Source: Bacteroidota bacterium (GTDB taxonomy: Bacteria; Bacteroidota; Bacteroidia; Flavobacteriales; Flavobacteriaceae). Taken from it: 14,802 bases of DNA. The DNA lies in contig JAHZIZ010000006.1 in the NCBI GenBank assembly GCA_022601215.1, positions 1 through 14,802 on the forward strand, given 5' to 3'. Each line of letters starts with the position of its first letter. Position 1 is the first letter of the stretch. Shown here in pieces: positions 7,701 to 14,802 of this stretch. The notes under the pieces were generated by a model. That model did not search any database, was not told the DNA's origin, and saw only the letters and a program-made list of their open reading frames with translations. A program made the translations under genes and the position numbers.

Positions 7701-8879
7701 ATGAGCAAAAAAGTTGTTATTGTAGCCGCTGCACGTACTCCTATTGGGAGTTTTATGGGAAGCCTTTCTTCTTTAACCGCAGTCCAATTAGGAAGTACTG
7801 CCATTAAAGGGGCTTTAGATAAAATTAGTCTTAATCCCGCCTTAGTTGAAGAGGTGTATATGGGTAACGTAGTTCAGGCCGGTGTAGGTCAAGCACCAGC
7901 TAGACAGGCCGCCTTAGGCGCAGGTATACCCGACAATGTACCATGTACAACTGTAAATAAGGTTTGCGCTTCTGGAATGAAAGCGGTTATGAATGCAGCT
8001 CAAGCCATTGCTCTTGGAGATGCTTCCGTAGTTGTTGCTGGAGGTATGGAAAGTATGAGTAATATTCCACATTACGTGCATATGCGTAACGGGAAAAAAT
8101 TTGGCCCGGCCACCATGGAAGATGGAATGCAGAAAGATGGTTTGGTTGACGCGTACGATAAAAATGCCATGGGAGTTTGTGCAGATGCATGTGCTACAGA
8201 ATATGAATTTTCTAGAGAAGATCAAGATGCATTTGCAATTCAGTCTTACGAGCGTTCCGCAAAAGCATGGAGCGAAGGTAAATTTGCTGATGAAGTGGTC
8301 CCTGTTTCGGTACCGCAAAGAAGAGGTGAACCTATTATTGTTGCCGAAGATGAGGAATATAAAAATGTAAGAATGGAAAAAATTCCATCCTTGCGACCAG
8401 CATTTACGAAAGAAGGAACAGTAACGGCTGCTAATGCTTCCACTATCAATGATGGAGCGGGTGTACTCATCTTAATGAGTGAAGACAAAGCTAAAGAACT
8501 TGGAATCAAACCCATCGCAACCATAAAGAGTTATGCCGATGCCGCTCAAGAGCCGAAATGGTTTACCACAGCCCCAGCTAAAGCATTACCAAAGGCGATC
8601 GCCAAAGCCGGAATTGAAATGGATGATGTTGAGTTCTTTGAATTCAATGAAGCGTTTTCTGTGGTAGGGCTTGCCAATATGAAAATACTAGGCCTTAATG
8701 ACAGCAATGTTAACGTTAATGGTGGTGCGGTCTCACTTGGTCATCCACTTGGATGTAGCGGTGTCAGAATTGTAATCACTTTATTGAGTGTCCTAGAACA
8801 ACATAATGCTAAGTTAGGAGCAGCAGCCATTTGTAATGGTGGTGGGGGTGCTTCAGCTATGGTATTAGAAAGAGTTTAA
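7701..8879 (+). CDS. Acetyl-CoA C-acetyltransferase (biosynthetic-type thiolase)
   Basis: A 392-residue thiolase that condenses two acetyl-CoA to acetoacetyl-CoA or cleaves the product. Catalytic residues fall exactly at the classic numbering of the Zoogloea enzyme. The nucleophile C89 lies in VNKVCASGM, N316 in FNEAFS, H348 in SLGHPLG, and the second cysteine C378 in CNGGGG. Length and ends are full, and MSKKVVIVAAARTPIG is a typical N-terminus. The protein should be a cytoplasmic tetramer acting in ketone-body or amino-acid degradation, the end of beta-oxidation, or mevalonate supply. No beta-oxidation, phaB or HMG-CoA synthase gene is adjacent, so the pathway cannot be fixed. It starts divergently from the 7TM-HD gene across 119 bp and is followed after 25 bp by the NlpC/P60 gene, probably in one transcript. 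The ATG has no Shine-Dalgarno sequence. Acyl-chain specificity beyond acetyl is not decidable from sequence. Confidence 0.95.
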   Translation: MSKKVVIVAAARTPIGSFMGSLSSLTAVQLGSTAIKGALDKISLNPALVEEVYMGNVVQAGVGQAPARQAALGAGIPDNVPCTTVNKVCASGMKAVMNAAQAIALGDASVVVAGGMESMSNIPHYVHMRNGKKFGPATMEDGMQKDGLVDAYDKNAMGVCADACATEYEFSREDQDAFAIQSYERSAKAWSEGKFADEVVPVSVPQRRGEPIIVAEDEEYKNVRMEKIPSLRPAFTKEGTVTAANASTINDGAGVLILMSEDKAKELGIKPIATIKSYADAAQEPKWFTTAPAKALPKAIAKAGIEMDDVEFFEFNEAFSVVGLANMKILGLNDSNVNVNGGAVSLGHPLGCSGVRIVITLLSVLEQHNAKLGAAAICNGGGGASAMVLERV

Positions 8880-8904
8880 TCTATTTAGTAGCGCTGTCTT
8901 TTCC

Positions 8905-9654
8905 ATGAAATACGGTATTTGCCCTCTTAGCATTGTACCCCTGCGTTTAGAACCTTCCGATCCGAGTGAATTGGTGACACAGGTTTTATACGGAGACCGT
9001 ATGAAGGTACTAGAAAGTAGAAAAAAGTGGAGTCGAGTTCGGCTAGATTTTGATCGTTATGAAGGTTGGATAGATAATAAGCAGTTTACGTTTATTTCTG
9101 AAGAACAATTCGTAGAGATATCGAAGCAGCCTACCCAGCTCACTTCAGATTTGGTAGATTTCATCACTACTGAAAATGACCAACTCTTATCCATTCCTAT
9201 GGGTTGTGATGTTACAGGCTTAAAACTTCTCAAGCACTCCTTCGATGGAAAGTATATTTCGGAGCAAGTTTCGAAAGAACATCTTATTGACACAGCGCTT
9301 CTCTACCTTAACACTCCTTATCTCTGGGGAGGAAAAACTCCATTTGGTATAGACTGTAGTGGATTTACCCAGATGGTTTATAAATTAAATGGCTACAAAC
9401 TGCTTCGAGACGCCAGTGATCAAGCTACTCAAGGCGAGGCACTAAGCTTTATTGAAGAAAGCGAACCAGGCGACCTAGCATTTTTTGATAATGCCGAAGG
9501 AACTATCATTCATGTTGGTATTATCATGAAGGATCACTATATAATTCATGCACATGGGCAGGTACGGATCGATCGTCTAGATCATACCGGGATATTTAAT
9601 TACGAACAACGCAAGCACACCCACAAGCTCCGGGTCATTAAGCGGATTATATAG
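8905..9654 (+). CDS. SH3-NlpC/P60 (C40) cysteine peptidase, YkfC-like
   Basis: A 249-residue protein with an N-terminal bacterial SH3-like domain (about 1-65; GDRMKVLE and WSRVRLDFDRYEGWI are typical) and a C-terminal NlpC/P60 domain (about 125-245). The catalytic cysteine is C151 in DCSGFTQMVY, and the histidines are H203 in IIHVGI and H215 in IIHAHG, giving an intact Cys-His-His site. The family cleaves gamma-D-glutamyl-diamino-acid bonds in peptidoglycan peptides. No signal peptide, lipobox or membrane helix is present, and upstream in-frame codons offer no extension that would create one. A cytosolic role in recycling muropeptides, as for YkfC-type enzymes, is therefore the better guess than wall lysis. 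It sits 25 bp after the thiolase, with no promoter evident between them, and is followed by a shared terminator. The enzyme class is secure; the substrate is inferred. Confidence 0.92.
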   Translation: MKYGICPLSIVPLRLEPSDPSELVTQVLYGDRMKVLESRKKWSRVRLDFDRYEGWIDNKQFTFISEEQFVEISKQPTQLTSDLVDFITTENDQLLSIPMGCDVTGLKLLKHSFDGKYISEQVSKEHLIDTALLYLNTPYLWGGKTPFGIDCSGFTQMVYKLNGYKLLRDASDQATQGEALSFIEESEPGDLAFFDNAEGTIIHVGIIMKDHYIIHAHGQVRIDRLDHTGIFNYEQRKHTHKLRVIKRII

Positions 9655-9720
9655 TGCGTTTCCTGTTTTGACATTAATAAAAGCTGGCGTACATTATATT
9701 ATAAATAAAAAGTAGAGCAA

Positions 9721-9754
9721 AAAAAAGGCCCTTTATTTCTAAAGAGCCTTTTTT
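9721..9754. terminator. Bidirectional terminator between convergent genes
   Basis: A 15-position stem with one mismatch pairs AAAAAAGGCCCTTTA (9721-9735) with TAAAGAGCCTTTTTT (9740-9754) around a TTTC loop. A-run and T-run flank the GC-rich core on opposite sides, so it works on both strands. It ends the thiolase-NlpC/P60 transcript on the plus strand and the gyrA-TPR transcript on the minus strand. The remaining bases of the 119-bp gap (9655-9720) are AT-rich with nothing recognisable. Confidence 0.88.
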
Positions 9755-9773
9755 CATATTATAGAAGAGTTAA

Positions 9774-11039
9774 TTACTCCCCTCCTAATGTTTGCAGTTT
9801 TGCTTTCATTGCCTTAAACTCTGTATCTTTCCCTAATTGACTATATACATTCATTAGTGTACGCACGAGTTCAATATTCTCAGGTTTAAGCTTAACAGCT
9901 GATTCCAGGTACGGCATTACGTCTTGGTAGAGTTTTGTACGTTTATTCTTTAATACATCATAACGTCTCTCATCTGCAGAAGACATTCCTAAATTATTCA
10001 TTTCCTCTACTATTTTACCTTCATCTCCTAACATCAGTGCAGCAATATTTACTTGAGCATTCGCAAAGTTTGGGTCTAACTCCAACGCTCTTTTGTAATA
10101 GTTCATGGCTTTATCTTTCTGCCCATTAATTCCAGCACTCACCCCGAGATTATAGAACAACTCTGGGTTATTTGGATCCGCTTCAACAATTTCATTCATA
10201 AGAGAATCATATTTTTCCATATCACCCATCTTATATGCTATATCTGCTTCAGAACGAATCAAAGTAAGGTCATTTGGATTGGCAGCCCTAGCTTCCTTCA
10301 TTACTGCCAAAGCTTCTTCTGTCTCACCTTTATTGATAAGAATTAATGTTACTTTTTGGAGCATATCACCTTTTTTTGAATCGATAGCTCTATTTACAGG
10401 ATCTGTATGTCCATAAGCTAATACGGCATTGTCTCTATCATTTTCAGTGGCATGTGTAATTTCTTGTCCATCTGGATCAACAGAGACGTAATCAGTTCTT
10501 TTATCGGTAAAGCCCATGTCCAACAACTCCTTATAATAAGCCAGAGCCGTGTCAAAATCCTGACCATTTACCGCATTACCCGCTGCGTAATACAAATCTG
10601 CCGTATCCTTAGGGCTGGCTAAATAACTCATCCGTAATTTTTCAGCTGCCAATGAATAATTCTTGGAGTTTTGATCAACAATCGCACTGTTCACTAAAGC
10701 AGCACGTAAGTTAGACCTTCCATCTGCTATGCGTTGACTAAACTCTCCCGTTTCATCTAAGTCTTCAGATTTACCAAACCATTTAAAGGCCTCTTGAAGT
10801 TTGTCAAAACCTGACGGCCCAGCCACTGCTGTCAAAGCTTCCGCTTTGATTACATAAAATTTCGATTTCATTTGATTATCGGCAGCCGCTAAAATTTTAT
10901 CAGCAGCCGCTAAATGCTCTAATGCAATTTTTGCTTCACCTTCAACCATTGCTTTCTCCGCCTTTTTGATTTCTCTCTTCTGAGCAAAACCTGCCACGGA
11001 AACCAGCATCAAACCAGCTATAATAATTCTCTTATTCAT
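9774..11039 (-). CDS. Secreted/periplasmic TPR-repeat protein
   Basis: A 421-residue protein with a clear signal peptide: MNKR, then a hydrophobic run, then a cleavage-like VAGFAQ near residue 20. The rest is mostly alpha-helical, with tetratricopeptide-like repeats. The best is at about 292-325 (ELFYNLGVSAGINGQKDKA, then an ALELDPNFA ending); others are recognisable at about 145-175, 230-290 and 370-405. It is probably periplasmic or surface-exposed and acts as a protein-protein interaction scaffold; no catalytic motif is seen. It starts 21 bp after the gyrA stop codon and should be co-transcribed with it, then ends at the shared terminator. An export-type TPR protein coupled to DNA gyrase has no obvious mechanistic logic. 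No Shine-Dalgarno sequence precedes the ATG. Function unknown beyond the repeat class. Confidence 0.88.
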   Translation of the reverse strand: MNKRIIIAGLMLVSVAGFAQKREIKKAEKAMVEGEAKIALEHLAAADKILAAADNQMKSKFYVIKAEALTAVAGPSGFDKLQEAFKWFGKSEDLDETGEFSQRIADGRSNLRAALVNSAIVDQNSKNYSLAAEKLRMSYLASPKDTADLYYAAGNAVNGQDFDTALAYYKELLDMGFTDKRTDYVSVDPDGQEITHATENDRDNAVLAYGHTDPVNRAIDSKKGDMLQKVTLILINKGETEEALAVMKEARAANPNDLTLIRSEADIAYKMGDMEKYDSLMNEIVEADPNNPELFYNLGVSAGINGQKDKAMNYYKRALELDPNFANAQVNIAALMLGDEGKIVEEMNNLGMSSADERRYDVLKNKRTKLYQDVMPYLESAVKLKPENIELVRTLMNVYSQLGKDTEFKAMKAKLQTLGGE

Positions 11040-11060
11040 TGTTGGGAATTTTAATATTTA

Positions 11061-13616
11061 TTAGTTTATATCTTTTTCTGACTCGTCATTATCAATAGCT
11101 GTGCCATTCTCACTTTCTTCGGAAGTACCCTCAGAAGTTGGAATTGGATTACCATCCTCATCAAACTCCACTTCATCATCATCATGCATTACTTTGGCTA
11201 CAGCAGCGATAGAATCATCTTCTCGTACTTTAATAAGACGAACCCCTTGGGTGGCTCTACCCATGACACGAAGATCTTCCACGGCCATTCTAATGGCAAT
11301 ACCAGATTTATTGATAATCATTAAGTCATCACTATCCGTTACATTTTTAATAGCCACTAACTGTCCTGTTTTATCGGTAACGTTGATGGTTTTCACACCT
11401 TTTCCACCTCGATTGGTAATTCGGTAATCTTCCATATCGGAGCGCTTTCCGTATCCATTTTCAGACACTACAAGTACATTAGATTCCACATCATTCACAG
11501 CAATCATTCCGATCACTTCATCCTCTGGTCCTCCTAAAGTAATACCTCTTACACCAGAAGCGTTTCTACCCATTGGACGAGTTTTTTCTTCTTCAAAACG
11601 GATGCATTTACCCGATTTTACAGCAAGCATTACCTGGCTATCACCTGTTGTCAACTTGGCTTCTAACAACTCATCTCCTTCTTTGATGGTAATAGCATTA
11701 ATACCATTAGTCCTTGGTCTAGAATACTGCTCTAATGGTGTCTTTTTAACTTGACCTTTTTTAGTGGCCATGATCACATAATGATTATTGATGTATTCTT
11801 CATCCTTGAGATCTTGAGTACAAATAAAGGCTTTTACCTTATCATCTGGCTCAATATTAATCAAGTTTTGAATCGCACGACCTTTGGATGTTTTACTTCC
11901 TTCTGGAATCTCGAACACACGCATCCAGAAGCATTTACCATTTTGGGTAAAAAACAACATATATTGGTGATTGGTTCCTACAAATAGGTGCTCAAGAAAA
12001 TCTTCATTACGTGTTGCGCTGGCTTTTTGACCAACCCCTCCTCTATTCTGTTTCTTATATTCCACTAGCGGCGTCCGCTTTATATATCCAGCATGCGAAA
12101 TTGTTATGACTACCTTCTCATCGGCAATTAGATCTGTGATGCTAACATCCCCTCCGGCGTATTCGATACGGGAACGACGTTCGTCACCATATTTATCTCT
12201 AATTTCAGCTAATTCTTCCTTAATAATATCCATTCTACGCTCTTTCTTCGCCAAGATGTCCTTGTAGTCGTTAATGGTTTTCATTAATTCATCGTATTCT
12301 GCACGCAATTTATCTTGTTCCAGACCCGTAAGCTGGCGTAATCGCATTTCTACAATCGCCTTGGCTTGGATTTCTGACAAATCAAAAGTCTTGATTAATT
12401 TCTCACGTGCTTCATCGGCATTGGCAGAGGCACGTATAAGCTTAATAACTTCATCGATATTATCGGAAGCGATAATAAGTCCTTCAAGAATATGCGCTCT
12501 TTCCTCGGCTTTACGGAGTAAATATTCAGTACGACGAGTTACCACCTCATGACGATGCTCCACAAAGTAGTGAATCATCTCTTTCAGGTTTAGCAATCTT
12601 GGTCTTCCATTAACCAAAGCAATGTTATTCACACTAAAACTTGATTGCAGCTCTGTGTACTTATACAACATGTTAAGCACTATATTAGGAATAGCATCAC
12701 GTTTCAAAATATAGACAATACGCATTCCTTTTCGGTCACTCTCATCACGGATATTAGAAATACCTTCAATTTTCTTGTCATTGACAAGATCAGCGGTTTT
12801 CTTAATCATATTCGCCTTATTCACCTGATAAGGAATCTCGTTCACGATAATACATTCCCGCCCATTGACTTCTTCAAATGAAGCTTTTCCTCTCATAACC
12901 ACACGACCTCTTCCTGTGTGGAAAGCATCCTTCACACCTTCATAACCGTAAATCACACCTCCCGTTGGAAAATCTGGTGCTTTTACATGCTGCATCAATT
13001 CGTCAATGGTGATGTCATTATTATCAATATAAGCCGACGTCCCATCAATTACTTCTGTTAAATTATGTGGCGGCATGTTTGTAGCCATCCCCACAGCAAT
13101 TCCAGAAGCTCCGTTAATTAACAACCCTGGAACCTTAGTTGGAAGCACCGTAGGCTCTTTTAAAGTATCATCAAAGTTAAGTTGGTGGTCTACAGTGTCT
13201 TTATCTATATCGGCCAGCATATCTTCTGAAATCTTCCTCATTCGGGCTTCAGTATATCGCATAGCTGCTGGAGAATCTCCATCGATAGATCCAAAGTTAC
13301 CCTGCCCATCTACTAACATATAGCGCAGACTCCATTCCTGTGCCATACGTACCATAGCATCATACACTGAAGTATCCCCATGTGGGTGATACTTTCCTAA
13401 AACTTCCCCGACTATTCTAGCAGATTTTTTATGGGCACCCGAACCTCGTAAACCCAATTCGTGCATTCCAAAAAGCACTCTTCGGTGAACGGGTTTCATT
13501 CCATCTCGTACATCAGGCAATGCACGTGACACAATGACGGACATCGAATAATCGATGTAAGCCGATTTCATTTCATCTTCAATATTAATTGGGATTAATT
13601 TTTCGCCTTCAGCCAT
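11061..13616 (-). CDS. gyrA: DNA gyrase subunit A
   Basis: A full-length 851-residue subunit A of the type II topoisomerase that introduces negative supercoils. It acts as GyrA2GyrB2; gyrB is not in the window. The catalytic tyrosine is Y121 in [10 protein letters not shown]. The quinolone-determining region reads [17 protein letters not shown]82 is equivalent to E. coli S83, and D86 to D87. The C-terminal pinwheel domain carries a GyrA box-like QNRGGVG at 523-529, which favours gyrase over ParC. The last 40 or so residues are strongly acidic ([11 protein letters not shown], then many Glu and Ser). The product is cytoplasmic. The gene is followed after 21 bp by the TPR gene and is divergent from clpC. 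No Shine-Dalgarno sequence is present, and no convincing promoter match was found on this strand. Confidence 0.97.
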   Translation of the reverse strand: MAEGEKLIPINIEDEMKSAYIDYSMSVIVSRALPDVRDGMKPVHRRVLFGMHELGLRGSGAHKKSARIVGEVLGKYHPHGDTSVYDAMVRMAQEWSLRYMLVDGQGNFGSIDGDSPAAMRYTEARMRKISEDMLADIDKDTVDHQLNFDDTLKEPTVLPTKVPGLLINGASGIAVGMATNMPPHNLTEVIDGTSAYIDNNDITIDELMQHVKAPDFPTGGVIYGYEGVKDAFHTGRGRVVMRGKASFEEVNGRECIIVNEIPYQVNKANMIKKTADLVNDKKIEGISNIRDESDRKGMRIVYILKRDAIPNIVLNMLYKYTELQSSFSVNNIALVNGRPRLLNLKEMIHYFVEHRHEVVTRRTEYLLRKAEERAHILEGLIIASDNIDEVIKLIRASANADEAREKLIKTFDLSEIQAKAIVEMRLRQLTGLEQDKLRAEYDELMKTINDYKDILAKKERRMDIIKEELAEIRDKYGDERRSRIEYAGGDVSITDLIADEKVVITISHAGYIKRTPLVEYKKQNRGGVGQKASATRNEDFLEHLFVGTNHQYMLFFTQNGKCFWMRVFEIPEGSKTSKGRAIQNLINIEPDDKVKAFICTQDLKDEEYINNHYVIMATKKGQVKKTPLEQYSRPRTNGINAITIKEGDELLEAKLTTGDSQVMLAVKSGKCIRFEEEKTRPMGRNASGVRGITLGGPEDEVIGMIAVNDVESNVLVVSENGYGKRSDMEDYRITNRGGKGVKTINVTDKTGQLVAIKNVTDSDDLMIINKSGIAIRMAVEDLRVMGRATQGVRLIKVREDDSIAAVAKVMHDDDEVEFDEDGNPIPTSEGTSEESENGTAIDNDESEKDIN

Positions 13617-13713
13617 ATATAAAAACTATTATTTTGGTTATTAAAATCTAAGAAAGCAAGATACACTATTTCGCAAGCTTTCACTGGGGTTTTCAAGGGC
13701 AATATTCACTATT

Positions 13714-13748
13714 TTATTAACAAAAATTTAATGCCATTTCGTTAATAA
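13714..13748. repeat. 8-bp inverted repeat in the gyrA-clpC intergenic region
   Basis: TTATTAAC (13714-13721) and GTTAATAA (13741-13748) are perfect inverted copies separated by 19 bases, with centres 27 bp apart. The arms are AT-rich and there is no U-run, so an operator or a chance match is likelier than a terminator. It lies about 70 bp upstream of the -7-like element for clpC and about 100 bp from the gyrA start. Confidence 0.35.
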
Positions 13749-13863
13749 CTATCGTAGCTTGCCCTAGGTTTTTAGTAAGAATTTTATTCCTTTTACTACT
13801 ACCTCTTAGATTGGGGTATAATTTTTGCCCTAAACTTATTTTATTTAATTAATTTAGACACAT

Positions 13864-13868
13864 AGGAG
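13864..13868 (+). promoter_or_regulatory. Shine-Dalgarno sequence of clpC
   Basis: AGGAG sits eight bases before the clpC ATG, a standard ribosome-binding spacing. None of the other genes in the window shows a comparable purine motif at that distance. It also fixes the clpC start at 13877. Confidence 0.7.
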
Positions 13869-13876
13869 AACGATAT

Positions 13877-14802
13877 ATGGACGATAATTTTTCACCAAGA
13901 GTTAAAGATGTCATCGCCTACAGCAAGGAAGAAGCTTTGCGTTTGGGCCATGATTTTATTGGGACAGAACACTTAATGTTAGGCCTTTTGAGAGATGGTA
14001 ATGGCAAGGCGGTGAGTATCCTAAATGCACTTGATATAGATTTAAATCACCTACGTAGAAAGGTTGAAATATTAAGCCCTGCAAATCCCAATGCCGGAGT
14101 CGCAGCAAATGATAAGAAAAACTTGCATCTTACTCGTCAGGCAGAACGGGCTTTGAAAACTACCTTTTTAGAGGCCAAATTGTTCCAGAGTTCTTCTATT
14201 AATACAGCGCATTTATTGCTTTGTATTTTAAGAAATGAAAATGACCCAACCACTAAACTCCTCCACAAGATGAAAGTTGATTATGACGGAGTGAAAGACC
14301 AATTTAAACTTATGATTACCAACGACGAAGATTATATAGAACCTACAGCCTCGGATTCTTTCCCAAATGATGATGATGCTAATGCCAGTGACGGTGATAA
14401 GGACAACCTGTTCGCGGGTGGCACTGCTGGAAAAGGAAACAAAAAATCTAAAACGCCTGTTTTAGACAACTTTGGTAGAGACTTGACGGCACAGGCCGAG
14501 GAAGGTAAATTAGACCCTGTAGTGGGTCGTGAGGCTGAAATACAGCGTGTTTCTCAGGTGTTAAGTCGAAGAAAAAAGAACAATCCACTGCTTATTGGAG
14601 AACCTGGTGTTGGTAAAAGTGCCATTGCCGAAGGTCTTGCGCTTCGTATTATTCAAAGAAAGGTTTCACGTATTCTTTATGATAAACGAGTTGTAACCCT
14701 AGACTTGGCTAGCCTTGTGGCTGGGACCAAATATCGTGGGCAATTTGAAGAACGCATGAAGGCGGTTATGAATGAGCTTGAAAAGAACGAAGATATTATC
14801 CT
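13877..14802 (+). CDS. clpC: ClpC-type ATP-dependent Clp protease ATPase, N-terminal part (runs off the window)
   Basis: The frame stays open from ATG to the window end: 308 complete codons of a protein normally over 800 residues. The N-terminus ([20 protein letters not shown], then [10 protein letters not shown]) is the Clp N-domain. Its second repeat is visible at [10 protein letters not shown] and [10 protein letters not shown]. An acidic, low-complexity linker (about 155-195) leads to [22 protein letters not shown] and the first AAA+ module, with Walker A GEPGVGKS at 241-248 and RGQFEERM near the end. The Walker B motif, second AAA+ module and any ClpP-binding loop lie beyond the window. 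ClpC unfolds proteins for ClpP and acts in protein quality control. ClpC rather than ClpB or ClpA is favoured by the DNFGRDLT linker and the N-domain. Expression is divergent from gyrA and starts from a clear Shine-Dalgarno sequence. No CIRCE or similar heat-shock operator was seen upstream. Confidence 0.94.
   Translation, partial: MDDNFSPRVKDVIAYSKEEALRLGHDFIGTEHLMLGLLRDGNGKAVSILNALDIDLNHLRRKVEILSPANPNAGVAANDKKNLHLTRQAERALKTTFLEAKLFQSSSINTAHLLLCILRNENDPTTKLLHKMKVDYDGVKDQFKLMITNDEDYIEPTASDSFPNDDDANASDGDKDNLFAGGTAGKGNKKSKTPVLDNFGRDLTAQAEEGKLDPVVGREAEIQRVSQVLSRRKKNNPLLIGEPGVGKSAIAEGLALRIIQRKVSRILYDKRVVTLDLASLVAGTKYRGQFEERMKAVMNELEKNEDII

Larger units (their letters stand above)
13617..13876. 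promoter_or_regulatory. Divergent gyrA-clpC intergenic region
   Basis: This 260-bp AT-rich gap must hold the starts of two divergent transcripts. Toward clpC, TATAATTTTTG (13817-13827) resembles a Bacteroidota -7 element but has one base too many between TA and TTTG, and no TTG lies at the right distance upstream. TTAATTAA (13845-13852) lies in the leader. No small gene, terminator or riboswitch fold was recognised. Confidence 0.4.

Noticed and set aside
7914..8318. 134-codon minus-strand open frame inside the thiolase gene
   Set aside because: It lies wholly antisense to a complete, well-conserved thiolase, and its translation is rich in Cys, His and Ser with no recognisable domain: a coding shadow.
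11101..11427. 108-codon plus-strand open frame inside gyrA
   Set aside because: Ser/Thr-rich translation antisense to the acidic gyrA C-terminus; explained by the codon bias of gyrA.
1..14802. CRISPR array, insertion sequence, toxin-antitoxin or phage-defence cassette
   Set aside because: Searched by eye on both strands: no regularly spaced repeats, terminal inverted repeats, transposase, nuclease or reverse transcriptase motifs were found.

Overview
The window looks like chromosomal DNA from a member of the Bacteroidota, most likely a marine or soil Flavobacteriaceae. The evidence is AT-rich DNA, a near-absence of Shine-Dalgarno sequences, Bacteroidota-type promoter elements (TTG / TAnnTTTG), a one-protein hybrid two-component regulator (HTCS), a PgpH-type 7TM-HD protein, and gyrA placed next to a secreted TPR gene and divergent from clpC. 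No insertion sequence, phage gene, integrase or CRISPR array is visible. The species cannot be named from the sequence alone.

Left part (1-5249, all + strand). A tRNA-Arg(UCU) with its own terminator is followed by a Cof-type HAD phosphatase. Next comes a 1310-residue HTCS: signal peptide, two-component propeller repeats, Y_Y_Y domain, one membrane helix, histidine kinase, receiver and AraC DNA-binding domain. Four bases after its stop codon lie two perfect 10-bp direct repeats, CTTGTTACAT, exactly 21 bp apart. This is the geometry expected of an AraC-family operator. A weak -7-like element and a 50-codon open frame follow. No susC/susD or glycoside hydrolase gene is present, although HTCS genes usually sit beside such loci. 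The kinase also lacks a recognisable G1 box.

Middle part (5250-9773). On the minus strand a PgpH-like 7TM-HD protein (probable c-di-AMP phosphodiesterase) and a small double-CDGSH iron-sulfur protein form a tight two-gene operon. Diverging from it on the plus strand are a biosynthetic-type acetyl-CoA acetyltransferase and a cytosolic-looking SH3-NlpC/P60 peptidase, probably co-transcribed. A bidirectional hairpin terminator at 9721-9754 separates this block from the next.

Right part (9774-14802). gyrA and a signal-peptide-bearing TPR gene form a minus-strand unit. Across a 260-bp divergent intergenic region, clpC starts on the plus strand and runs off the window end. clpC is the only gene here with a clear Shine-Dalgarno sequence.

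Most of the window is ordinary housekeeping sequence. The most promising place for something undescribed is 1065-5249: an apparently orphan HTCS with an altered ATP-binding site, a candidate self-contained operator, and a tiny uncharacterised protein as its only nearby target.
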